Positions 1 through 6,947 of a DNA stretch of 29,460 bases are shown one piece after another. The notes under the pieces were generated by a model. It was not told the origin of the DNA. It searched no databases and was given only the letters and a program-made list of their open reading frames with translations. The translations under genes and the position numbers were made by a program. Source of the DNA: Desulfobacteraceae bacterium (lineage in GTDB: Bacteria > Desulfobacterota > Desulfobacteria > Desulfobacterales > BuS5). Each line of letters starts with the position of its first letter. Position 1 is the first letter of the stretch. Location of the stretch: positions 1-29,460 of the forward strand of contig JAUVKE010000003.1 of assembly GCA_030592105.1 (NCBI GenBank), read 5' to 3'.

Positions 1-78
1 ACCTGATACTGCACCCCAGAAAAGTTATAACTTTTTAGTGCTCTGGAAAATTAAGAAACAAAGTTAAAGTGTAGCCTT

Positions 79-240
79 AGGAGCGGAAATTATATAAATT
101 GAACAGAAATTGTGAAGGATTTTGGTTCATATACAAGGCGCATTAAAGGTTGAATACTTGATGTATTCAGCCTTTGATGCAACGCAGTAGATGGACCAAA
201 AGACAAACAATTTCGTTTAAGTAATTTCATTTCCGATCCT
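79..240. repeat. R1 palindromic element, copy 1
   Basis: This 162-bp intergenic element recurs at 23649-23810 with the same length and about nine differences by eye. Its ends are inverted (AGGAGCGGAAA against TTTCCGATCCT), and the arms keep pairing inward: TTTTGGTTCAT with ATGGACCAAAA, then GAATAC with GTATTC around a short TTGAT loop. The whole unit can fold as one long imperfect hairpin. It has no coding capacity, so it looks like a MITE- or ERIC-like non-autonomous element. Confidence 0.85.
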
Positions 241-291
241 TATCCATTATCATAATGCAAACTTTCAAACAATACACAATTTTGCCATAAA

Positions 292-368
292 TAGGGACTG
301 ATTTTAACTTGGCCATTTTGCAATACTCACACCTCAGCACTAAGTTAAGTGACCCAAGATAAAACCAT
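292..368. repeat. Degenerate R4 repeat, copy 1
   Basis: This stretch resembles the reverse complement of 16035-16173. Both contain GGGA-TG-TTTTAA, then GGCCATTTTG, and further on CTAAG followed by AAGATAAAA and GCCC. The match is imperfect and was judged by eye. The rest of 241-380 holds nothing I recognise. Confidence 0.35.
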
Positions 369-380
369 GCCCCATAAATA

Positions 381-501
381 TATAGATTGTCAGATAATTA
401 TCCAATTTTAAACTTTGCCGCAAAGTCAGAGGGGGAAAGGCGTATTATAATACGCAGGCACCCCATAACAGAGCAGAATTATTTATGTGACAGATCTATA
501 G
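381..501 (+). repeat. R2 element, copy A, abutting the fabH RBS
   Basis: The element runs from TATAGATTGTCAGATAATTA to TTATTTATGTGACAGATCTA, ending at TATAG. These ends are inverted repeats of each other. At its centre lies the perfect palindrome GCGTATTATAATACGC (about 439-454). The fabH Shine-Dalgarno AGGAGG (503-508) begins just beyond the right terminus, so the element forms the fabH leader. Other copies lie at 17913-18018, 18013-18143 and 20335-20441, with half copies at 11541-11579 and 25042-25114. Confidence 0.8.
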
Positions 502-513
502 CAGGAGGATTTA

Positions 514-1503
514 ATGCGTGCAATCATAAGTGCTGTGAGTCATTTTGCACCTGAGAAAAAACTTACCAATGCCGACCTCATAAAACTTGTGGACACCTCG
601 GATGAATGGATTGTCTCCAGAACCGGGATTAAGGAAAGAGTGATTTTAAGCAAAGATAAGCCTACATCTTATATGGCGGCTAAAGCAGCTAAAAGTCTTT
701 TGGAACAAAGAAAAATTGATCCTGATGAACTCGACCTGATAATTGTTGCCACAGTAACCCCTGATATGTTTTTTCCATCAACAGCATGCATTGTCCAGCA
801 TGAAATTAATGCGACTAATTGCTGGGGGTATGATCTCCTTGTGGGATGTGCCGGATTTATTTTTGCCCTTATCACTGCCAAGCAGTTTATTGAAACAGGT
901 CAATATAAAAAAGTCATGGTTATCGGCGCTGATAAAATGAGTTCAATAACAAATTATAAAGACAGAAATACATGCATCCTTTTTGGTGATGCTGCAGGGG
1001 CAGTTTTGCTGGAGCCTTCCGATGACAACAATGTTGGAATTATGGATTACATATTTAAGTCGGATGGCTCAGGTAAAGACTTTCTCCGCATGCCCGGGGG
1101 CGGAAGCCTTTGCCCTGCAACCCCTGAATCTGTAGCTCAAGAGCTGCATTATCTCCAGCAGGATGGGAAAGTGGTATTTAAAAAAGCAATTTTGGGAATG
1201 GCCGGCACCACAAAAAAGGTCATGGAGCAAAACGGATTATCCAAGGAGGATATAAAATTTTATATACCCCATCAGGCTAATATCAGAATCATTGAATCTG
1301 TCGCAAAAAGATTAGGATTAACAAAGGAACAGGTTGTCATTAATATAGAAAAATACGGCAATACAACAGCTGCGACAATCCCCATGGCACTTTCAGAAAT
1401 TTATCAGGCGGGATTGCTGAACAAAGGAGACAATATAATTTTTTCAGCTTTTGGAACAGGCTTTTCCTGGGGTTCCGCATTGCTCACCTGGGCCATGGAA
1501 TAG
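514..1503 (+). CDS. fabH: Beta-ketoacyl-ACP synthase III
   Basis: FabH condenses acetyl-CoA (or another short acyl-CoA) with malonyl-ACP to start type II fatty acid synthesis in the cytosol. The 329-residue protein has the usual family length. The Cys-His-Asn triad is visible: Cys112 in LVGCAGF, His253 in IPHQAN and Asn283 in YGNTT. The C-terminal end carries the glycine-rich FGTGFSWG. AGGAGG sits 5 nt before the ATG, so the start is secure. The gene stands alone between repeats R2 and R4, away from acpP and fabF at 16-18 kb; plsX and fabD, its common neighbours elsewhere, are absent. Its leader is an R2 element. The acyl-CoA preference cannot be told from sequence alone. Confidence 0.95.
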   Translation: MRAIISAVSHFAPEKKLTNADLIKLVDTSDEWIVSRTGIKERVILSKDKPTSYMAAKAAKSLLEQRKIDPDELDLIIVATVTPDMFFPSTACIVQHEINATNCWGYDLLVGCAGFIFALITAKQFIETGQYKKVMVIGADKMSSITNYKDRNTCILFGDAAGAVLLEPSDDNNVGIMDYIFKSDGSGKDFLRMPGGGSLCPATPESVAQELHYLQQDGKVVFKKAILGMAGTTKKVMEQNGLSKEDIKFYIPHQANIRIIESVAKRLGLTKEQVVINIEKYGNTTAATIPMALSEIYQAGLLNKGDNIIFSAFGTGFSWGSALLTWAME

Positions 1504-1660
1504 TAATTTTTGGGGTTGGTTTGGCCATCAAATGGCAGAGCTGAGCTATGGCGAAATTTAGAAAACTCTGGTTGTTTGAGCGCAGCAAGTTTCAGAGGTG
1601 TTTAAATTTTATTATAGCTCAGTGGATTGCTGAAATTACGGCCAATCTCAATTTTTGCTA
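1504..1660. repeat. fabH-priA gap with degenerate R4 repeat
   Basis: The segment starting TTTTTGGGGTTGGTTTGGCC resembles the reverse complement of 17530-17645 (TTTTTAGGGGTTGGTT, then GGCC, AGAGCTGAG and GCTGAAATTA). It also has an internal inverted pair, GAGCTGAGCTATGG facing ATAGCTCAGTGG. No promoter or terminator is clear. Confidence 0.35.
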
Positions 1661-1727
1661 AATTCCCATGGGAGCATCACAATATCAGCCATTTAAAAAT
1701 CATCCTTTTTCCCTAGACCTTAAAATA

Positions 1728-4187
1728 ATGGGATGCAAATCCAAATACATTAAAGTTGCCATCACCCTCCCTGTATTTAATACTTATACATACAAAACTG
1801 CTGATGAACTAAAAAATGCTGCCTGCGTTGGAAAAAGAGTTCTGGTCCCCTTTGGAAACCGGATTGTTACCGGTTATATTATCGGACAAGGGAGGGATAC
1901 AACCCGGGATGGAATAAAGTTCATAATAGATATCCTTGACGCAACTCCCCTTTTCCCTGTCTCCATGGTCCCTTTTTTCAAATGGATAGCGAATTATTAC
2001 ATATATCCCCTTGGTGAAGTTATAAAACACGCCTTGCCCGGCGGTTTAAATCTTTACGACTCTGCTCTTATTACCATAACAAAAAAAGGAGAAGGGTGTC
2101 TTGAAAAAAACTTTATAACACCTGTGGAAAGTATGATATTGGGCATCCTTGCAAAGCGTCCCCATCTTTATAAGGAGTTGGCAAAAAAAATAAATATTAA
2201 TTTTTCCACTTTCCTCATCTCCAAAATGGAAAATAAGGGCTATATTTCAAGGGAAAAAGTAATAAAAGGTGGAACAACAGGGCCAAAGATTGAGAAATAT
2301 ATCAGATTAACAAAATCCCTGGCAGTGATTCAGGGCAAAAGAGAAAACAAAGGGAAAAAACTTTCATCAATAAGAAAAAAAATAATCGACATTTTAACAG
2401 ATAAAAACGAACTCCCCCTAAAAGAGCTTAAAAAAATTGTACAGTTTTCTCCATCAACGATTAAATTGATGGAAAGGGATATGCAGGTTGAAGTATTTAA
2501 AAAAAATATATATCGTGATCCCTTTGGAGAAGAGATAGAGCCTGACACCGATTTTAAACTTACGGATGAACAGGAAAAGGTGATCTCAACTGTTTTAAAT
2601 TTTAAAAAAAGCTATGCCCCTTTTCTCCTGGCAGGTGTTACAGGAAGCGGGAAAACCGAAGTCTATGCCAGGCTTGCAGCAGATGCCCTGAAAAACGATT
2701 TATCGGTTATTATCCTTGTCCCTGAAATAGCCCTTATATCCCAGACCGCAAAAAGGTTTCGCTCACGTTTCAGCAATAATGTTGCGGTACTCCACAGCGG
2801 TCTTTCAGCAGGAGAAAAATATGACCAGTGGCTCCGTATTGCATCGGGCAGGATAAACCTGGTAATCGGCGCCAGATCGGCTGTTTTTGCACCTTTTGAC
2901 AACCTCGGACTGATTATTGTGGATGAGGAGCATGACACTTCTTTTAAACAAAATGATGGATTATGCTATAATGCAAGGGATCTTGCAATAGTCCGGGCAA
3001 AACAAAACGATTGCGTTGTTCTGCTGGGATCTGCCACCCCTTCTATTCAGTCATATTATAATGCAGCAACAAATAAATATTGCAAACTATCCATCACAAA
3101 ACGGGTTGAGCAGCGTTCTTTGCCGGAAATTTCAATAATAGATCTCCGCGCAAATAAAAATGCAAGGGGTGTAGAGCGATTTATTACACAAAAATTATAT
3201 GATGAAATGAAAAAAACCCTTGCCCGCAAAGAGCAGGTCCTCCTTTTTTTAAACCAGAGGGGATTTGCAAGCCATCCTGTCTGCGCAGCATGCGGTGAAT
3301 CATTAAAATGTGGTCATTGTTCCATTAGTCTCACTTTTCACAAACAGACCCATGGATACAACTGCCACTATTGCGGCTTTTCACGTCCATCCAATGCCCA
3401 TTGTCCCATATGCGGCTCAAAAAACATCAAACTCCTTGGCCTTGGGACCGAAAAAATAGAGTCCGCAGTAAATGCCCTTTTCCCTGAAGCAAAAGTCGAA
3501 AGAATGGACCATGATACAACCGTAAAAAAAGGGTCGATTTTAAAAATATTAAATGGGCTAAAAAACCAGACAACAGATGTGTTAATCGGAACCCAGATGG
3601 TGGCAAAGGGGCATGATTTTTCAAATATTACCCTGGTTGGGATTATTTGTGCCGATCTTTCATTAAATTTTCCCGATTTTCGTGCATGTGAACGGACATT
3701 CCAGATCATAGCCCAGGTGGCAGGGAGAGCAGGCCGTGGAAATACCCTGGGGAGAGTGATTCTGCAAACATACAATCCTGATCATTTCAGTATTCTGGCT
3801 GCAAAAAATCAGGATTATGACGCATTTTATGAACAGGAAATAGAATTTCGAAAAGCTTTAAATTATCCCCCTTTTTCACGAATAATCCAGCTCAGGATTT
3901 CAGGAAAAGAGCAGGCAAAAACTAAAGAACATGCTTTTTCTGTTGGAAGCCTTTGCAACAAGCTTAAAAAAGAGGCTTCTTTTTTAAAATATGTGGAAGT
4001 TCTCGGCCCCATTGAATCACCTGTTTACATGATTGCAAAAAAATACAGATGGCAGATCCTGTTAAAAGGATTAAGTGTAAATCCCCTGCAGCAATTTATG
4101 CGCCAGTTGCTATTTAAAAACAGATCGATATTTTATACAAAAAATGTTAAGGTTGCCATAGATGTGGATCCTTTTTTTATGATGTGA
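1728..4187 (+). CDS. priA: Primosomal replication restart helicase PriA
   Basis: PriA is the superfamily 2 DNA helicase that recognises stalled or repaired forks and reloads the replisome. Counting from the ATG at 1728 (819 residues), the order is an N-terminal fork-binding domain, a winged-helix region, Walker A GVTGSGKTEVY near 305, the DEEHD box near 398, eight cysteines in four CxxC-type pairs at about 519-563 (CAACG, CGHC, CHYCG, CPICG) and helicase motifs ending QVAGRAGRG. The frame is open to an upstream ATG at 1668, adding 20 residues, but neither start has a good Shine-Dalgarno. I prefer 1728 because the protein then begins just before the conserved KVAITLPV strand. It is 35 nt upstream of the DUF1573 gene and may be cotranscribed with it. 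Confidence 0.95.
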   Translation: MGCKSKYIKVAITLPVFNTYTYKTADELKNAACVGKRVLVPFGNRIVTGYIIGQGRDTTRDGIKFIIDILDATPLFPVSMVPFFKWIANYYIYPLGEVIKHALPGGLNLYDSALITITKKGEGCLEKNFITPVESMILGILAKRPHLYKELAKKININFSTFLISKMENKGYISREKVIKGGTTGPKIEKYIRLTKSLAVIQGKRENKGKKLSSIRKKIIDILTDKNELPLKELKKIVQFSPSTIKLMERDMQVEVFKKNIYRDPFGEEIEPDTDFKLTDEQEKVISTVLNFKKSYAPFLLAGVTGSGKTEVYARLAADALKNDLSVIILVPEIALISQTAKRFRSRFSNNVAVLHSGLSAGEKYDQWLRIASGRINLVIGARSAVFAPFDNLGLIIVDEEHDTSFKQNDGLCYNARDLAIVRAKQNDCVVLLGSATPSIQSYYNAATNKYCKLSITKRVEQRSLPEISIIDLRANKNARGVERFITQKLYDEMKKTLARKEQVLLFLNQRGFASHPVCAACGESLKCGHCSISLTFHKQTHGYNCHYCGFSRPSNAHCPICGSKNIKLLGLGTEKIESAVNALFPEAKVERMDHDTTVKKGSILKILNGLKNQTTDVLIGTQMVAKGHDFSNITLVGIICADLSLNFPDFRACERTFQIIAQVAGRAGRGNTLGRVILQTYNPDHFSILAAKNQDYDAFYEQEIEFRKALNYPPFSRIIQLRISGKEQAKTKEHAFSVGSLCNKLKKEASFLKYVEVLGPIESPVYMIAKKYRWQILLKGLSVNPLQQFMRQLLFKNRSIFYTKNVKVAIDVDPFFMM

Positions 4188-4221
4188 TAAGGAATTCAAA
4201 ATAATTTTCAAGAAGGTTTGT

Positions 4222-4956
4222 ATGATGATAAAGCATTTTAATAAAAAATTACTTTTTATATTTACCCTTTTATTTTTATTTCCAGCGGCATCCTCCTTTG
4301 CTTCTAAAACACTCCCTGAAACATTCCCGGTTGCTTATTTCCCTGAAAAAAAATTTGAATTTAAAAAAGTGGCCGATGGAACCAGAGTGGTTCATGACTT
4401 TGCTCTGTTCAACAGGGGGACATCGGCCTTATTCATTGAACATGTCAAGGCAGGGTGAGGCTGCACAGCTGTCTCTTTTACAAAAGAGACCCCTCCCGGC
4501 GGAGAGGGGAAAATAACAATCAAGGCTAATACAACAGGATATGGTGGAAAAAATCTTTTCAAATCGGTAAAAGTATATACAAATGATCCTGATCACAAGA
4601 TAATAAAACTTTTTATACTTGGGGATGTGGAAAAATTTGTCACTATTACACCGGCAAGGGTAAGGTTAAACGGTCCTGCAGGGACAAAAATAACAGCGTC
4701 AGTAAAAATTATACCTGAAAAAAAATACCCCTTTAAAATAATTTCCACAAAAGCCCAGCGTGGACAAAATATTACCTACAAATTGAAAAAAAAGAAAAAC
4801 AGCCTTCAAAATGATGAATACCTCCTGTTAATTGAAAATTTAAAACAGGAGCCTGGAAGGTATTTTGATATCATATATTTAAAAACAGACAGCAGCCTGC
4901 GGCCTGAAATAAAAATAACTATTGCTGGAAACATTATAAAAAAAGAAATAAAGTAA
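4222..4956 (+). CDS. Secreted DUF1573 protein, putative selenoprotein (in-frame UGA, Sec79)
   Basis: One frame runs 244 codons from ATG 4222 to TAA 4956, interrupted only by TGA at 4456-4458. The N-terminus is a Sec signal peptide (KHFNKK, a hydrophobic run, then SSFA). Residues about 42-145 match DUF1573: FEFKKVADGTRVVHDF, then FNRGTSALFIEHVKAG, then UGCTAV, then PPGGEGKITIKA, YTNDP and LFILGDV. DUF1573 proteins normally read CGC at this point, so UGA replaces the first Cys and leaves Cys81 as partner. The domain continues without a break after the UGA, which favours recoding as selenocysteine over a decayed gene. The family's function is unknown to me; a UxC pair suggests extracytoplasmic thiol redox or metal chemistry. 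AGAAGG precedes the start. Alternatives are a recent nonsense mutation or a sequencing error. Conventional annotation would split it at 4222-4458 and 4627-4956. Confidence 0.75.
4471..4509 (+). promoter_or_regulatory. Candidate SECIS region: two stacked hairpins after UGA
   Basis: Two hairpins follow the UGA inside the coding region. The first pairs GTCTCTTTT (4471-4479) with AAAAGAGAC (4482-4490), its loop about 20-25 nt after the UGA, a spacing typical of bacterial SECIS elements. That loop lacks the usual early G. The second pairs CCCCTC (4490-4495) with GAGGGG (4504-4509); two more C-G pairs and a bulged A leave loop GGC, but that loop is about 40 nt away, slightly far. The strong structure is seen; SECIS function is inferred. 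Confidence 0.45.
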
Positions 4957-5015
4957 CTATTCAACTCTGCTGATTGCAGGCATGCTTCAGGTGCACATAT
5001 TAACTTAATAGTTAC
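4953..5015. repeat. R3 inverted repeat, copy 1 (GTAACTATT ends)
   Basis: The ends are GTAACTATTCAACT and TTAATAGTTAC, so GTAACTATT faces AATAGTTAC across a 63-bp unit. The same terminal motif forms the hairpin at 13617-13655. It fills the space between the DUF1573 stop and the HAD gene. Confidence 0.6.
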
Positions 5016-5034
5016 AAAATAAAGAGCAAAAAAA

Positions 5035-5670
5035 ATGATGAGCAGGCATATTTTAAAAAACATTAAGGTAGTTGCTTTTGACTGTGACGGAGTAATGTTT
5101 GATACAATAAATACTAACAAGGTTTATTATAATTTTATTTTAAAAAATTTTAACATGGCTGAAATGACAGAAGAGCAACTTGCCTACGTCCATATGCACA
5201 CGGCCCATGAATCAATCCGTCATCTCTTTAAAACCTCAACTATCACAAAAGAGGCACTCCTTTATTGTAAAGGTCTGGATTATTCTCAATTTTTTAAATA
5301 TATGGAAATAGAACCCTTTTTAAAACAGCTGCTGAAAAAGCTGCAAGGCAGATATAAAACTGCCATTGCCACAAATCGGACCGACTCCATGGTTCCCATC
5401 TTAATCGAACATAACATTGCCGAATATTTTGACATTGTAGTTACGGCAATGGATGTTGAACATCCCAAGCCCGCGCCTGATCCATTAATAAAAATCCTTG
5501 ACCATTTTAAAATTAAGCCTGAAAATTTAATCTATATAGGTGACTCAAAACTTGATGAAGCAGCAGCATTGTCCGCAGGTGTTGTTTTTGCAGCATACAG
5601 AAACCACCCTCTTAAGGCCGATTTTCATATAACCGCCTTAAGGGAATTTGAAGAAATATTTGATTTGTAG
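5035..5670 (+). CDS. HAD-superfamily phosphatase, phosphoglycolate phosphatase-like
   Basis: This is a haloacid dehalogenase-type hydrolase of 211 residues. Motif I is FDCDGVMFD, with Asp16 as nucleophile and Asp18 as acid/base. Motif II is ATNRTDS, motif III the Lys of HPKPAPDP and motif IV GDSKLDEAAA. A helical cap lies between motifs I and II (about residues 30-95), as in the Gph/beta-phosphoglucomutase subgroup. The substrate cannot be read from sequence; phosphoglycolate or another small phosphate ester is likely. It starts at tandem ATG ATG codons with only a weak AAAGAG upstream. murA begins 11 nt after its stop, so the two are probably cotranscribed. Confidence 0.85.
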   Translation: MMSRHILKNIKVVAFDCDGVMFDTINTNKVYYNFILKNFNMAEMTEEQLAYVHMHTAHESIRHLFKTSTITKEALLYCKGLDYSQFFKYMEIEPFLKQLLKKLQGRYKTAIATNRTDSMVPILIEHNIAEYFDIVVTAMDVEHPKPAPDPLIKILDHFKIKPENLIYIGDSKLDEAAALSAGVVFAAYRNHPLKADFHITALREFEEIFDL

Positions 5671-5681
5671 GTAGATAGTAA

Positions 5682-6935
5682 ATGGATAAAATCATTATAG
5701 AAGGAGGAAGGCCATTAAAAGGTGAAGTTAAGATAAGCGGTGCTAAAAACGCCGCGCTCCCCATACTGGCTGCGTCTTTGCTGACAGACGGATGGAATAC
5801 TTTTTTTAATGTACCTGACCTGAAAGACGTACAGAGCATAAAACTGCTTTTATCGACCCTTGGCGCAAAAATCGAATCAAAAGGAACAACTGTTAGAATA
5901 AATTCAAGCGGCCTTTGCAACCACGAGGCTCCCTATGAACTGGTCAGAAAAATGCGGGCATCAATACTTGTTCTTGGGCCCCTTCTTGCCAGACTTAAAA
6001 AAGCAAAAATTTCTCTGCCAGGGGGATGTGCCATAGGGGAGCGGCCCATAAATCTCCACCTTAAAGGGTTTGCCGCTCTGGGTGCAAAAATCAAACTGGA
6101 ACATGGTTATGTTGAAGCAGAGGCTGACCGCTTATTTGGAAATGAAGTATATTTTGATGTTGCAACTGTTACAGGGACTGAAAATGTTTTAATGGCATCT
6201 GTTCTTGCAAAAGGTATTACAACACTTCGTAATGCGGCATGTGAACCGGAAATCAAGGCGCTTGCAGATTTTTTAAATAAAATGGGAGCCAATATAACAG
6301 GGGCGGGAACGCCGGTTATTACAATAAACGGAGTCGATTCCCTTAAGCCTGTTTCCCATAAAATTATTCCAGACAGAATAGAAGCAGGAACCTTTATGGC
6401 GGCATCGGCCATCACAGGGGGTGATGTTAAAATTACCGGTTGTGAGCCCGGCCATTTAAGCTCGGTGATCAACAAGCTTAAGCTCACCGGAGCAAAAGTT
6501 ACGGTCAAAGATAAAACTATCCGTGTCACCGGACCTGATGAAATTACCAGCGTTGACATCAAAACCAGGGAATATCCCGGCTTTCCCACAGACCTGCAGG
6601 CTCAGTTCATGGCGCTTATGACTGTTGCAAAAGGGATGAGCATAATAAACGAAAACATCTTTGAAAACAGATTCATCCATGCAGGAGAATTAAAACGTAT
6701 GGGTGCCGACATAACAATAACCGGCCAGACAGCTGTTGTAAAGGGTGTTACCAGACTGCTGGGAGCGCCGGTAATGGCAAGCGATTTAAGGGCAAGTGCT
6801 TCTTTGATTATAGCTGGCCTGGCTGCAGAGGGAACAACCGAGGTCCACCGTGTTTATCACCTTGACCGGGGTTATGAGGCAATTGAAAAAAAATTCCAAA
6901 ACCTTGGGGCCGCAATCAAAAGAGCTCCAGAATAA
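5682..6935 (+). CDS. murA: UDP-N-acetylglucosamine 1-carboxyvinyltransferase
   Basis: MurA transfers enolpyruvate from PEP to UDP-GlcNAc, the first committed step of peptidoglycan synthesis in the cytosol. The length, 417 residues, is normal. The PEP-binding Lys22-Asn23 (GAKNAALP) and the loop Cys116 in [11 protein letters not shown] are present. This is the fosfomycin-sensitive Cys form, not the Asp variant. The C-terminal part has the conserved [20 protein letters not shown] and DLRASASL segments. It lies 11 nt behind the HAD gene and 12 nt before comEC, so the three probably form an operon. Confidence 0.97.
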   Translation: MDKIIIEGGRPLKGEVKISGAKNAALPILAASLLTDGWNTFFNVPDLKDVQSIKLLLSTLGAKIESKGTTVRINSSGLCNHEAPYELVRKMRASILVLGPLLARLKKAKISLPGGCAIGERPINLHLKGFAALGAKIKLEHGYVEAEADRLFGNEVYFDVATVTGTENVLMASVLAKGITTLRNAACEPEIKALADFLNKMGANITGAGTPVITINGVDSLKPVSHKIIPDRIEAGTFMAASAITGGDVKITGCEPGHLSSVINKLKLTGAKVTVKDKTIRVTGPDEITSVDIKTREYPGFPTDLQAQFMALMTVAKGMSIINENIFENRFIHAGELKRMGADITITGQTAVVKGVTRLLGAPVMASDLRASASLIIAGLAAEGTTEVHRVYHLDRGYEAIEKKFQNLGAAIKRAPE

Positions 6936-6947
6936 TCAAAAAATATT

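Noticed and set aside
3368..3775. Long antisense frame opposite priA (and similar ones opposite murA, comEC, rpsA and fmt)
   Set aside because: They overlap well-supported genes, show no family motifs and have no ribosome sites; they are composition shadows.
4222..4458. Reading the DUF1573 region as two separate small genes or a pseudogene
   Set aside because: Both parts are in the same frame, the domain runs unbroken across the UGA, and the UGA falls on a conserved Cys. A pseudogene stays possible but is less likely.
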